Shown piece by piece: positions 42,878-56,340 of a stretch of 64,000 nt of DNA. Made by a program: the position numbers and the translations under genes. How positions within the stretch are numbered: position 1 is the stretch's first letter; every line of letters begins with the position of its first letter. The stretch is from Rhizopus arrhizus (Eukaryota; Mucoromycota; Mucoromycetes; Mucorales; Rhizopodaceae), in the NCBI GenBank assembly GCA_024220505.1, contig JAKZZE010000002.1:2108001-2172000 (forward strand). The letters are read 5' to 3'. Under the pieces are notes generated by a model, which saw nothing but the letters and a program-made list of their open reading frames with translations, did no database searches and was not told the DNA's origin.

Positions 42878-45595
42878 GACTTCGTTTTGATAAAAAGTAT
42901 GATATATAGTGAGGTATTCAGTCACGTGATTGCTGACGTCATCGATAGCTTCGTACACGTGTTTTTATTTTAGCATTGCGTGGGTAAAGAAAGGAGCACA
43001 TTTGTTCTATGTATAATTTTCAAGGTTCTATCTTGGAAAAGTTGTCTAACAAACAAATACTTATTGTTCGATCCCTTTGTGTTCACGTTCATTAAAATTT
43101 ATATATAATATTTCTTGTATATTTAACTGGACAACTCCTAAATACTACGTTTATTTTATTGCGACTCGTTAAGAATCTATTGGCTTAATCTTAAGGAAGA
43201 GATTATCTTTGACGGATATACTACAATTGTTAAGGATACATAAGATTATAGTTGTTGTATAATGGTAAAAGTGATTAAGAAAAAGATAGAAACAAAGGTC
43301 AAGAAACAGTTTGAGTACTTTTTGAGACTGATCTTTATTTTAGTTTAAGCTAAAGTAAAAATTATTCTAATTGAAGGCAGGTATTTATATCTTATTGAGT
43401 GAGTGGTTTGATATCTTCTATTGTAAGTGTTCTTCTAGTCTTCAGGTACTTTAGCAAATGTCATCTATAATTATGATTATGAAAACTTTTCATTTATTCT
43501 TTTGTATGTCTGCCATAGGTTACTTTTTATTCTGGGAATTCCTCAGTGATTTGAATAACGTTATTTTAAGTATTATTTCAATTATGTGAAAGATTAACAA
43601 TATTCCTGATATTGGATTGGATCTTGTTATTTTAGTTGATACTTCTTACCAAAGAACTCTCATTAATACAAAACATATTCTTTTAGAATAAGCATAGGAT
43701 AACAATGGATCATTATTGAAGCTAACAATGTGAATGCAAAAAAATGTAAATTTATTAATGTGTACCTTACCGAAGCAGACTAATGGTTGAGGATCAAAAG
43801 CCTATATTAAACTAGCTATAAAGCTGCACAGTAATATGTAGTATTCAGCTAATGATATAATACTACCAATACACAGTCAATTGCAAAGAAAATACATTAA
43901 TGCCTACTGTGCAGAATGTACGTAAACTTTTACTATTCGTTAGTAAATAAACTATTGTTATGCTAATCCTGTCGAAAACTTATGCTTTTATTTCTTTTGA
44001 GATCAAAGCACTGTCAAATACTGATTATTATGAAGATTTTTTAGGTAGTGTTGAATAACCACAATATAGCAATGATAAATTAGCTTAGATGCTGTGCTGT
44101 GAAGTCATGATTCTGTTTATTTTTTTAAAACAAGGCTAAAGAAAATAAGAGGTTCAAAACAAAGGAGGGCTTCATATGGCCTTGAATTAGAAAGACATTA
44201 TTTGCAAGAAGTTGGTTAGAAAGTCGTCTGTCTATATTAGAAGTTCTGCCTTATCATTTTATGGTTTATTTCAATATGGCCTAATTAGAAAGAAGATTTC
44301 ACATTGGTATTATTTGATTTGTAATCTACGAGATATAAGTTACATAAGCGAGTCTGGTTATAGCATAAGAGTTTAATCAAGAACGCAAAATTTGAATATT
44401 ATGATTAAAATCATGATTGTTACTAAGCAATGTAATAAGTGAGTTAAAGGGAGTATGAAGAATGCAGATGAAGTAGACGTTCAAGTCTTTACATAATGAT
44501 TCTACTGATTTTTTTATGTATGCCAAATGCAGTTTATTAATTACCAATAAGGGGATCATTATCAACATCAAAGAAAAGATACTTGAGTCGTTCATATATA
44601 TCTTCATGTGTTAATCCGTCTGTTTTATATTAATAGTTTTCAACGAAAATGATATTTATTAACATATGTAAACAAGAGATTAAATGCACTTCTTTAATTT
44701 TATGTCAAAAATAATCCCCTCATCAAAATTTTTTGCAACATTGTCCCTAATGACATGACACTAACAACACAATAAAGAAAACACAAATGTAGATAAAGTA
44801 TTACTTATCTGCTCGTTTAAGGAAAATTTTGTTCTGGTTATTACTTGACTGCTGCTGTTCTATTTTGTTTTTTAAAAAATATAGAACATTTACCCAACCA
44901 TCCTTTTTTTAAAAAACTGCTGAAATAACTTCAGTATTATCGGATATAATGGCTAGCTCTGGTCTGGTATCTTGTAAATAAAATCCCTCTTTAGACAGTA
45001 AACTAATGAGGGATGTATTGAAAGATCTTGCCATAAATCTTTAGCAGAAAAAATCTATCACAAACAGGAAGTTATTAACGAGCAGATATTGCAAACTTTT
45101 CATTTACATAAAATAAGTACTCGAACTAACATTAAATCTGATTGGTTAAGTGCTATCGTAAGCAACATATTCTCATAATGCCACTGAATTGCATAGTTAT
45201 ATCGAAACATGGAAGATAACTCAGAAGCTATTGTTTGATTTGCTTGAAAAACACAACACCAGTCAGACGGATCCGGTGTAGCATAAGCGGTTTTTGTGTT
45301 ATATACCATTTTCAGAAAGTAAAGTCGCATTTTTACAACTATATAATACAGTATATACAAAAAAGCGACAAGTAGATACGATGATTATTCCTGAAAATAG
45401 TGTAAATCAGTCAACTTTTTAGTTTATGAAATTTGTTGTACTTAAAAAGCTCAAAGTTAATTAAAATATCTATCACTCAAAATACCTAGTTTAAAAACTT
45501 TTGTATTAAAATGTAAAAAAAAAAAGAGATTGAATAAAAAAAGTTCAAACGATTTCCTTGGTATTCACTTGTTTGAAGAAGGGTTAGTTAGACTT
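42878..45595. other. AT-rich gene-poor tract
   Basis: About 2.7 kb. No supported gene. A minus-strand 86-codon frame at 45360-45100 contains protein-like sequence (DPSDWCCVFQANQTIASELS), perhaps a fossil, but nothing adjacent supports it. A block near 43310-43380 resembles 37770-37850. Confidence 0.55.
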
Positions 45596-47552
45596 TTAGC
45601 TTGAAGGAGGAGGGGGAGGCACAGGGTCGGATGAAGGTGGTGGTGGTGGTGCAGGTTCAGATGGGGGAGGAGGAACACCCTGAAAAAAAATGAAGTTAAT
45701 ATTTCATACATAGTTCAAGCATCAAATATTGATTCTTACCCAGTTCTCTCCTGGAGGAGGAGGAGGAGCAGCGGGTTGCCATGGAACAGAACCGCCTGGA
45801 GGAGGAGGAGCTTGAGATGCATCGTAGTATCCAGGATAAGCGCCATAACCTTCAGTACCATAAGCATTATAATATCCACCAGGTACTGGAGGAGCATTGT
45901 ATCCAGGATATCCGCCGGTACTTTGCCAAGGAGCAGATTGGGCTGGATCATTTACACCTGGTGGTGCGGGAGTACTTTGAGCAGCAGCCCAAGGAGCAGA
46001 GGCGGCACCGGAAGCGGCACCAGGAGCGACAGGAGGACGTTGCTGCCATGGAGGCGCAGTACCACCAGCACGTTGCCAAGGAGCAGCACCCTATAAATAA
46101 TGAATTATTAGCAGACCTGATATACAACATGTTATGCTATTACTTACAGGTCTATTTATTCCGCCTTCAGGTACATTTTCTCCAAGCTCAGCCATCAAAT
46201 TCATGTATTCGCTATCCAATTGAGCATCTCGTTCATTGGCCTGGTTGGCGAATTCAGGGTTGTTGCGTTGTGTACAATCGCGAGAAATATGTCCCATACC
46301 ACCACAAATATGGCAGGACAATGTTGAAGTAATGTTTTGTCTTTCGGGGCATTCATAACGTCTATGTCCAGTACCACCACAGTTAAGACAGGTTTGTGCT
46401 TCATCATCACGTAAAGTACCATTTAATGCAGCCAATTCACGAAGTTGGTTTCGTTTCAATTCATTCTGACCTTCAGGAACAGATGCAGACTATGAAATAC
46501 AAAATCAGTTTTGTGAAAACTCAAGTCATTATTTTTTTTTGTCGTTCTTACTGTTTCAATAACTTTTTCAATGAGTTTAACAGCCTTTTTAACTTTATCT
46601 TCAGAATCAGCAGTTACCAAACAGTGCAAGTCTTCTTCTTGTGCTGCATTAGATGCGGCATCTGTTCTCGACTTGCCTTCCTTTACTGAACCACGGCCAC
46701 GAATACTAATCTTTGCACCAGAGTCGGCTTCCATTCCCTTTAAAGTATTACCTCTAGGGCCAATTAATTGGCCAATAAAGTTTATATCAGGAAACTCTTT
46801 GGAAGGAATGTACACTTTCTCTTGTAGTTTTGTAGGACGTTTATAATCGATGGGTGGTCTGAAGTTGGGAATTGTTTTCAAAGCTATTTCAATCAGCTTG
46901 TGACGTTCATCTTCAAGCTTTTTCTTATATCTTGCTTCTCTTGTATTTACACGTTTACCGTTAGCATCATAAACGGGCTCTGGTGATGGTGATCTAATTA
47001 GGAGTAGCAAACTTGTAAATCCGCAGTTTTTTTTTTGACATTATATTTTCATCTTTCTTACCTTCTATTTTCACTTGGCAAATAATCACCAGTACGTAAC
47101 TTTCTATTGATTTCTTCAAGTCGAATTTGCACTACATTGCTAAATTAGTTTTTTCTTGTCGAGTTTACATACTAATTTGAGACTTACAAAGATATTTTTC
47201 AGATTGTTGCTTGTCTAATTTGTTCACAGCAGTAGGTAATCCTGGAATAATGATTTTTTGTTCATCTCCCCAACGGCTCTTACGTTTTCTCTTAGGAGTT
47301 AAATCGCTTGCAGAAGAGTTAGGTGTGGAAGGGCTCTCTAAAGTTTTATTAAGAAATGACCAAAGCTCTTTTTTCTTTTTATTCATACCTGATTGAGTGC
47401 TTTTTTCTTTATAATCTTCTTGTTTTTCGGAAGGTGCTTCAACAAAGCGTCTTTTAGTTCCAAGTGGAGTAACATTTGTACCTATTTATTTTTAATTAAT
47501 AAATGATTTATACAATTAACAGTTTTTATTTTTTACCTGTAGGTTTGTACAT
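45596..47552 (-). CDS. BBP: Branchpoint-bridging protein (SF1/BBP/Msl5)
   Basis: Eight exons: 47552-47537 (16 nt), 47481-47389, 47337-47188, 47131-47062, 46993-46552, 46489-46148, 46090-45740, 45679-45596; 515 aa with all phases matching. N terminus has KRKSRWG, matching the SF1 U2AF-ligand motif. Helix-hairpin region [17 protein letters not shown] precedes RSPSPEP, the SF1 phosphorylation-type motif. KH-QUA2 domain (residues about 140-250) has [17 protein letters not shown]. Two CCHC knuckles follow, [14 protein letters not shown] and [14 protein letters not shown]; the tail is Pro/Gly/Ala/Tyr-rich with [10 protein letters not shown] and a poly-Pro end. Known role: recognises the intron branch-point sequence early in spliceosome assembly. 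Confidence 0.95.
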
Positions 47553-47788
47553 AGTGTATAACTACAAAACAACAAATAATAATAAAAAAACCCCCATAAA
47601 AACCGAAGACAGCCAATTTGAGTCACGCAACTGTGACTGTATTTCATTTTACCATATTTACACTTTAAATTTAACCAATAAAAAGTTAATTTTGACTAAA
47701 AGTGACGCTCATTTGTATGTGTTCATTTCGACTAAAAATAAAAATAAGTTCAGCCAAGTTGCAATGAGTATTCTATTGCATAGTCGAA

Positions 47789-48325
47789 TTAAAGAAGCTC
47801 TTCTTTACTTAAACAACACTTAAAGAAGGATTCAGGATGCCTAATCCAGTTTTGACAGTCCTCGGGAGTCACCTTCTCCGCAGCCTCTCTTATTCTTGCT
47901 ACTAAGCTGTCGCGATCTGTTATCATAGATCTGCGAACAAGTGTCTTCACCTTGAATCAAGACTCTTCTATTGGGTTTAAGAAAGGAGAAGGTAAGTTGG
48001 AAGGTATATTATCCTATACTCCTCTGTAATCTTTTCAGGCTTATGGATAGGTGCATTATCCATGATTAAATTGCAGCCCTTCAAGTTGTGTTTATTAAGG
48101 ACATCCATGACGTGTATAAGAAATGCGATGAATTCCTTCCGCTTTGTACCAGTTTTAGTTACTTTGAGCCCAACATTGACAACGCCAAAAAAACAAATTA
48201 TGCCTAGTATGGAAACTGGCAGTTGCTATTACAATTTTTTCAGGCTCACCTTTCTTGGATCTGCTCTGACTTTCTTACAATATGAAGATTGAATCCAGAT
48301 TCATCAATGAAAATACAGTTTTGCA
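47789..48325 (-). pseudogene. Transposase C-terminal part, DDE_3 type
   Basis: Minus strand from about 48325: IFIDESGFNLHIV (first Asp), then damaged sequence, LIMDNAPIHKP near 48070-48040 (second Asp), SPFLNPIEES near 47985-47960 (catalytic Glu), and a C-terminal helical end, RIREAAEKVTPEDCQNWIRH, to a stop at 47789. TGA replaces the usual Trp after NPIEES, and other frameshifts occur. The N-terminal helix-turn-helix is missing, so it is dead. The order D, D, E and the motifs fit the IS630/Tc1 superfamily. Confidence 0.8.
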
Positions 48326-48599
48326 TAAAATTGATGCTAGAAAGTCATAAACCAACACCTCAACAACTCTAAACCTCAGTTTAATAATGTCAGAAAGGAA
48401 AGGGGCTATGTATGAGCATATGTGCATTACATTACAAAATATCATTTGAATCGTTACAATGTTGTATGAAATTGGGATGGTGATTTAAGTTGCTATAAGG
48501 TCAGAAGAGGTTGCTATAAGGTGAAGAGAGATAGTTACAAGGCGAAGATAAGATTTGGGATGGTTTTTAAGGAAGTACTTTTTTTTATTGCTTATAAAA

Positions 48600-49030
48600 A
48601 TAGGTAATACAGTTTTTCGGCAATAATATGGCTTGCTTGGGCTAAACTTCTTGTTACATATCGATCAAGCATCTCCAAAATTAAACTTAAGTCTTCATTT
48701 TCAATAACCTCTAAACAGTTTCTGTTTTCAAAAAGTAGTCGAATAGAATTGATGCAATTTGATACTTCTTTGTTAATTCCATATGTTTACCTTGTAAGTT
48801 AAAGGAAATCATCTTGCTTCAAATTATTGTCAGTGAGTGCTGCCCATGGTACGTCTTTTAATATACGTGACGATAAAACAACATCTTGGTTATGGGCATG
48901 TTGACTTTCAGATACCGTAAAAACAGTAAGAGGAGTATTTGCAACACCATGTGTAAAGAGAGAAACCTCTACTGAACGAGTAGGTTGATGGTTTGTGGAA
49001 TTGGGAACGAATTTGTTTCAGGTTGAAAAT
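48600..49030 (-). pseudogene. Unidentified open stretch between transposon inverted repeats
   Basis: Minus strand, no ATG at its head: about 70 codons open from 49010 to 48805 with protein-like composition (RSVEVSLFTHGVANTPLTVF, ESQHAHNQDVVLSSRILKDV), a stop after QDDFL, then the same frame resumes with RLLFENRNCLEVIENEDLSL and EMLDRYVTRSLAQASHIIA. I do not recognise a family. It could be cargo of the transposon, a second transposon protein, or host sequence captured between two opposite insertions. Confidence 0.4.
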
Positions 49031-49369
49031 TTCGTGTTTCAACACAAGAATAAGAGAGGCTGCAGAGAAGGTGACTCCCGAGGACTGTCAAAACTGGATT
49101 AGGCATCCTGAATCCTTCTTTAAGTGTTGTTTAAGTAAAGAAGAGCTTCTTTAATTCGACTATGCAATAGAATACTCATTGCAACTTGGCTGAACTTATT
49201 TTTATTTTTAGTCGAAAAGTTCTTTCTAATTTAGCCGAAATAAAAGCATACAAATAGACGAAATAAGCAAGTTCATTTGGTCGAAATACTAATGTTGACG
49301 AAACGAAGACCGAAAATGTGATACTGTTGTCCATACAAAAAAAGTTGAATTGCTAATAGTTGTACTAGA

Positions 49370-51030
49370 TAATACTTTAATGGTAGTTTGTAGTGGAATT
49401 TTTTAAATGTGTTGGGATTCAAACTTCTGTTTGCATATTTTTTTACGTCTTGAACAGAGTGTCCTAGCTCAACTGCTTTGGTACTTGATTCGGATCTAAT
49501 TGAATGGGATTGAGATTGTGTTGTATCGATCCCTACTGCTTGCATTACTGATCTTATACAATTGGCTACTGTTGTAGGTCTGAGTGATGAGGAGGCAACA
49601 TCTTTTTTTCCAAGTAGGTCAAGGAAAGTGTATGATCAACAGGTAAACCCTCGCAGATGGTTGTTGCTTGTTGGATAAATGCTAGTAGAGTCCTCACTTG
49701 GCACAGCTGTTCATCCAGATATTGTCCCGAGATGATTTATTTTACTTGCCCTTCTTTTGGTGTCCTAGCATGGATAGTTGCATGAACTTCCTCTTATTCA
49801 GTGTTAACCTTGCTATCACGGAATTGCAATCGGCTAATATCTGATCTTGGGCACTACATGATTGCCATGCAAAGTAGTAGTTGTAGTTGTTGTAAAGAAA
49901 GATTTTTTATTGGTGACAGTCGATCTTTGACATGACATAGTAGTATAGTGAGGTCTCAAGTGAATAGTTATTGTGCGGTCAGAGTTTTCACATTTGACTT
50001 TCGTTTTGCCGAAAAGAAATCTTTGATAGGTTGTTGATCAGCTATAGGCTTTTCCGCTTCATGTATGACTGAAAAAGATGAGGCGATTGCTGATGGCAGA
50101 GAGTTAAGATGCGTATTGCTATATTGCTGGTTGGTGATTAAAAAGGCTAAAACGTTTTTTGGATTGTAATGATAAGGATCTTTGTTGTTTGGACTGTACC
50201 AGGATGACCATTGATTCCAACTATTGTCATAAGCTCTTTGGGTAGACTCTCTAGTTTTTTGGACGAGGAATTGTATTGCTTGTTTTTCTAAACTTTTGTT
50301 AATCCTATAGTTGTCGATAATAGCCATGCGGCTAATAACCATCTCGCGTTTACTCTTCAAAATATTGGTGGCTCGATATGTTTCATTCTCAAAATCATTG
50401 GATACCAAAATTGGCTCGGCCATAGCGGTGTTACTAGTATTGTTCTCTTCAATCTCTGCGTCTTGATTTGTTTCAGTACCCGCGAAATTAGTTTTCAAGG
50501 TGAGTATAGATAACGTCCCTTGATCTTCTAATTCTGCTGAAAAGCGTCCACTGCTGCCGCTTCCGGATCCAAGTTTAGTGCCCAATAGTGTAGTAGTTGT
50601 TTGTTGTGTCTTGCTGCGAATTCATCCACTAGTAGCGGTCCTCATTATCATTGTATTTGGTTGAACATAGCTCTCGGGGCTGATGATTCGTAAAGTGGCC
50701 GTTTGATTCCGCTCAAAATGTCTGCTTGAGTGTTCTGGACTTATGGGATGCGTTGGTAAACTATTTGAATATTATGACTGTTGCAAAGATTTTGTATTAC
50801 TATTGCTGGATCTTGAAGAATTAGTGATATTGTTCCCCTGACTTCGTGCTGTATTTCAGGGCAGTTATGCTGTCGAAAAAAACCTTGATCGTTGAGTTTT
50901 CGCATTCTTTTGTGTGGCGTTGTATTACAAAAAGTATCGTTTTGAGTTCTCCTACGTTTATGGATTGTTGAGTTTCTTCTTTGGTCCAGAATTCTGATGT
51001 GGTTACTAGGTGGGAGTTTATTTCCCAACC
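49370..51030 (-). pseudogene. DIRS-like retrotransposon remnant: RNase H and tyrosine recombinase
   Basis: Minus strand, several frame changes. 51000-50700 reads FWTKEETQQSIN, then FFDSITALKYSTKSGG, the style of the DIRS RNase H domain after a lost reverse transcriptase. 50585-49968 is open for 205 codons and includes RESTQRAYDNSWNQWSSW and NVLAFLITNQQY, a core-binding (SAM-like) integrase domain. 49545-49370 carries HSIRSESSTKAVELGHSVQD and NRSLNPNTFKKFHY, matching the H-x-x-R and terminal Tyr region of DIRS tyrosine recombinases. Known mechanism: integration by a tyrosine recombinase instead of an integrase. Confidence 0.75.
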
Positions 51031-52869
51031 TGTGTTTAATACATCTACGTGTATATTACCTTTGGAGTCTCCCGTACTATCTTCTAAATTGGCGGCCCGT
51101 TTATGGTGGTATAGAATCGGAAATAGTTTTACTTAAAACTTCATCAAATTTTAAAAGCACTGACAAGTGTAAAAGCATTTTGTCCACCGCAAAGCCTTGC
51201 TTGGTTTTTTGAGAATGTTAAAGACAATATCCAATGAATTTCCTAAAAGATCAAAATGCTTTTTATTTTTATTTTTGGTCATATAGCAGGTAATTCGATA
51301 TTGAATTATACAAAGTATGTGTTTCTCATCATTCAACTTTTATTTTTATTTTTTTAAAAGGAAAACAATGGCATGAGTTTTATTTAAAAATAAATCCTGG
51401 AATTAATGACAAAATTGGCAAAGTTCCATATTTTATCAATTTGTATTGATTTATGAAGGTATTACGCTTGTATGAAATACACCACAGCAGCTTACAATAT
51501 GAATTAAACATAAATGCAATACATAGTGTTTGATTGAAGAATGCGAAATGAATATATTGTTTTTATAAGAGCATCAAAAAGCTTTATCTAAAGCCATTAT
51601 ATAAATCTCTTTGCTCTCACTCATCTTTCAGGCAGTATTAATTTCATTATATCACATCGTGTTGAAGAAAACAAAAATAAAAAAAAGGGCCAGCTGGAAT
51701 CATTTTACTCTGCACCAAATACCCTCTATTTAGTCAATGTCATTAATTTTTATTTTATCTTGTTTAGTGCTCCAATTCAAGTCAGTTTGTTTTATTTAAC
51801 ATGAAATTGAACAAGACGTTGCTTATGTTTTAAACCTTTTTGATCTAAAGATATAAAACTTTTCATGTAAAAGATTAGCGCCTGATTTTTCAGGAATTGA
51901 AAGCACATTAGAGAACAGTAGAGTAGACTGAAATTAACAAAATGCAGTGTTTCAATCTAAAATAAAAAGAATTGATTATATTTAATAGATAATAGCTTTC
52001 TTTCAATCAAGAATACCATTGACAATATAAATTACAATACAAAGACTGAATGACAACTACCACTAATAAAATCTTAACTAGAATATTGTGTTATACTCTT
52101 GACAGTTAATCTAATCATGACTAAATTGCTATTTAAGGAAAATGATATATCAAAAGATAGAAGAGAAAATCTAGATAAATCATTGAATGAATGTATTATT
52201 AAATACGCATACATATTTCGATCATAACTATGTTTATGATCTAAACTTTTTTTTTTTTTTTTTTTTTAAAAAAAAAACTCAACTTGAATGTTTCAGACTT
52301 GATCCTGAAGAGGGTCCCAATCATTTGTACAAAACATTACCAATATAAACTAATAAAAAAGACATGCTTTTGAACGCTAAAGAAGATTACACTTTTTTTT
52401 TTTTTTGAGTTTGTTGGAATCAATGAAGCATAAAAGTATAGGGGTTTATATAGACATTTGAACAAATCAGATTTATGAATTGAGCGGAAAAGAAAATTAG
52501 TAGAGAGGAAGATAGGGTAGAGCAAAGATTGAATAAATAGCCCGATTTAGATAAACTAAAATTATACAAAACAAGATAAAATGAGGGGAACAATTCCTAT
52601 TATCCGATGCTATCATCAACATGAACCTAATTTTTTAATATTCCTGAAACCCGGTCTCAGACTAGAAAAGTTAGAAGGAATTGAAAGAACAAAGGTTCTA
52701 TAGAAAAATATCTGCCAATGAGAGGAATGGAAACATACATCATGTGATTCTAGTTTTTCCTATTTTTCTACTTTTCTAATGCAATGTTTACTTTTTTAAA
52801 AGTCAACATGTATAAAAGATCAAGATCATTTCGAACGTTTTCTTTATTTTCCTTCGTTATAGTTCTTTA
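51031..52869. other. AT-rich intergenic upstream of ENA-type ATPase
   Basis: About 1.8 kb with no supported gene; contains T-then-A runs near 52246-52278 and the promoter of the next gene. A T-rich pyrimidine stretch lies just before its ATG. Confidence 0.65.
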
Positions 52870-55800
52870 ATGGATAATAATAATAAGAAACAAAACCAAA
52901 CGATTCAATTTGATGAATCACAAGCTCGCTCTAATGAGAAGTTTACTCAAAAGATGATGTCTAGAACTTCTACTGGACGTAGCTCATCAGACTTTGATAC
53001 AAGATCTGTAAGGAGTGTTATCATGAGCAAAATGAATTTGGTTAAACGAAGAAGGAAAAATGCGGACCAAGGAGAAATAGTGGAGGGGCCACCGTATCAC
53101 ACCATGGATCTTGACACGGTTGCACAAATATTGAAGTCTAATCTAGAAGACGGTCTATCAGATGATGTTATAGAAGAAAGACGTGTCCAATACAATGAAA
53201 TGGAAGGAGAAGGAGGTGTTAGTCCTTTAAAGTTATTGATGAAGCAATTCATGAATATTATGGTTCTTATTCTACTTATAGCTATGGTACGTGTATCAAT
53301 ATATCATCTCATTTCTTTCTCACACTAAGCTTCATTATCTGATAGATTGTTTCTTTTGTGTTCAAAGACTATATCGAAGGAGGTGTTATTTGTGCCATCA
53401 TGTTTCTTAATGCTGGGGTCGGCTTTATGCAAGAATATAAAGCTGAGAAAACAATGGATTCTCTGCGACAAATGGCTTCTCCGACAAGTCAAGTCATCCG
53501 TGGAGGACATCAAAAAACAATACCCACACGAGAACTTATTCCGGGTGATGTTATGATCTTAAAGAATGGTGATGTTATTGGAGCAGACTGTCGAATTATA
53601 GAGTAAGCTTTGTTATTTTTCATTTCTTCTTAGAAAGCTAACTCGTACTTTTTAGGTCGTTTAATATGGATGCTGATGAAGCCCTTTTAACTGGTGAAAG
53701 TGTTCCTGTCAATAAAGTGTAAACCACATAATAAATCAAATAGAATTGAATTTTAACCACATCTATACAAAATAGATCAGACGCTATTCAAGGAGAAGAC
53801 ATCCCTCTTGGTGATCGTATCAACATGGGTTACTCTAGTACGATTTTAACAAAAGGTCGAGGTAAAGCCATTGTAACAGCCACTGGTATGCAAACTGAAA
53901 TTGGTCGAATCGCTAAACGATTGCTTGACAGTGGTGACAATACAAAGACACCACTTCAAAAGGCGCTGGATCGCATGGCCATCGTGTTGCTTGCTATCGC
54001 CATCGTTTCTCTCATCATTGTATTTGCTACTTCCAAGTTTCATATCACTAATGAAGTCATTTTGTACGCTATCTCCACTTCAATTGCTGTTATTCCTGAA
54101 GGACTTGTTGCTGTTGTCACCTTGACTCAAGCTTTTGGCGTGCACAGTATGGCTAAAAGTAAAGCTTTGGTTCGTCGTTTGGCTGCATTGGAACTTTTAG
54201 GATCTGTTACAAACGTATGTTCTGACAAGACTGGTACATTAACACAGTCTAAGATGGTCTTGACAAGACTTTGGAGACCAAGCACTGGATTTTATTCAGT
54301 CTCTGGCTTAGGCTTAGATGTTGAAGGAGAAGTAAAATCAGAATCAGATCACACTATAGTTACTAAAGAAAATATGGATTCCGGATTTCAAGCTATGGTC
54401 AATGCATCTGCTCTTTGTAATATGAGTGAAGTACGAAAAGACAAGCAAAAAGACGAATGGGTTGGTATTGGTGACCCTACTGAGGTACAGTACAAAGAAT
54501 TAAAAGAATAAACAAAATATTAAAATAATTTTATAGATTGCACTCCAAGTATTTGCTCACAAGCTTCAAAATAGCAAAGATAGTCTTGTTAAAAAAAGTA
54601 ACACTGAACAAAGCTGGAAAGTTATTACCGAATATCCTTTTGATTCTTCAATCAAGCGCATGAGCGTTCTTTGTAGTACACCAAAAGGCAAATCTGTTGC
54701 CTTTTTAAAGGGTGCTACTGAACGCGTCTTGAGCTGTTGTGTTGGGATGCAAATGTCTGATCAAAATGACATCAAATCAATGTCTACTCAAGAGCTTGAA
54801 GAACTGGTGCTACCCAAGGTGAATGATTTAGCCGAAGGTGGTCTTCGTGTCCTTTCATTGGCAATGCGCTATATAAAGCATGAACAAGAAATCACATCCG
54901 AAACTTTTTCACGCGAGTGGATTGAACAGGACATGATATTCCTCGGTCTTGTTGGTATCTATGACCCTCCAAGAAAAGAATCCAAAGATGCAGTAGACGA
55001 ATGCTACAAGGCAGGCATCACTGTCCATATGTTGACAGGTGATCATATAGCTACCGCCACCGCTATCGCTCGCGAAGTAAACATTTTGCCAGCTACCTAT
55101 GGTCTTGATGAAAACAATCATCTTTATCAACAAGCTAAAGAAAATGCTCGACCCCATGTTGGTGATGGAAGATCTGATTTAGTCATGTCTGCTCAGCGCT
55201 TTGACAAAATGTCAGAAGAAGAAATTGACGCACTCCAGGATCTTCCTTTGGTCATTGCGCGCTGTAGTCCAGAAACAAAGGTGAAGATGATCGAAGCCTT
55301 ACATCGTCGCAAGCGAATTGCAGGTATGACGGGTGACGGTGTCAACGACAGTCCTTCTCTAAAGGAAGCGGATATTGGTATTGCTATGGGTGAAAATGGC
55401 TCAGATGTTGCCAAACAAGCAGCTGATATTGTTCTCATGGATGATAACTTTGCAACCATCGTAAGAGCAATCGAGGAAGGTCGTCGTGTATTTGGAAATA
55501 TTGCCCGATTTGTTGTTCACATGGTTTCGGGTAACGTAGCTGAATTGACGCCTTTGCTTCTAGGACTTGCCTTTATCGATCGAAATGGTGATTCTGTGTT
55601 TCCCATGTCACCTATTCAGATTTTGTTTAACAACATCATCACAAGCTCCCCCCCTGCAATGAGCTTAGGACTTGAACCAATTCACAAAGATCAAATGCTT
55701 CAACCTCCTCGCAGCAAGAAAGAGGGCTTATTTTCTTATTCAAACCTTATTGATATCATCTTTTATGGTGTATCCATTGGTATCATTTGTTTACTCAACT

Positions 55801-56192
55801 TTATTGTGGTGCTTTATGGTTGGGGTACAGGCAATCTCGGAACTGACTGTAACCATTATTATAATGAATCATGTGAAGAAGTCTTTCGCGCTCGTGGTGC
55901 ACTCTTTGCTACCTTAACTGTCATTATCCTTCTTCATGGATTTACTTGCCGTGATCTTCGTAATTCAACCTGGGGCTGGGCTTCTTTAACTGGTCAACAA
56001 AACAAATATCTTTTCTGGAGCACATTGTGTGGATTTGTACTATTGATTATTACCTTGTACGTTCCTGTTTTAAACACAGATGTATTCAGACACAAACCCA
56101 TTACTTGGGAGTGGGGTATGACAGTGGCTTCCGTATTAGTTTATATTTGTGTTGTAGAAATTTACAAATGGTTCAAGAGAAGATTCTTTTAG
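52870..56192 (+). CDS. ENA: P-type cation ATPase, fungal ENA (type IID) sodium/potassium exporter
   Basis: Five exons: 52870-53286, 53346-53602, 53656-53718, 53776-54484, 54537-56192; 1033 aa, similar to the family length. The first 75 residues are a polar N-terminal extension; the cation-ATPase N domain is around 76-130. Seen: LLTGESVPVN (actuator), IPEGLVAVVTLTQAFG (M4 ion-binding segment), CSDKTGTLTQ (phosphorylated Asp), MLTGDHIATA, and TGDGVNDSPSLKEADIGIAM (hinge). C-terminal membrane helices include SPIQILFNNIITSSPPAMSL. Known role: ATP-driven Na+ or K+ efflux at the plasma membrane under salt or alkaline stress. Assignment to ENA instead of SERCA/PMCA rests on overall resemblance and fungal context. 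It converges with UGO1 (148 bp). Confidence 0.92.
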
Positions 56193-56340
56193 TGTTACCA
56201 CATTTTTGTTTTTCATCATTTTCCCGTATAAATAGAAGAAACATAAATACATCCTTTTATTATTAAACAAGCATACACACATACATTATTTAGAAATCTT
56301 CATAATCATCATCTAATTTTACATAAGAATCTCAAAGCCA

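Larger units (their letters stand above)
47707..49263. mobile_element. DDE (IS630/Tc1-mariner-type) transposon remnant with long inverted repeats
   Basis: Sequences 47707-47898 and 49045-49263 are inverted copies of each other (about 190-220 bp), including the last 35 or so codons of the transposase. Between them lie the transposase remainder and another open stretch. Outer edges are fuzzy, with related GACTAAAA/GTCGAAAT motifs on both sides; I could not fix a TA target duplication. Confidence 0.7.

Noticed and set aside
42740..42958. 72-codon minus-strand open frame
   Set aside because: It reads straight through the tRNA-Ser(GCT) gene, which fully explains the conserved-looking part.
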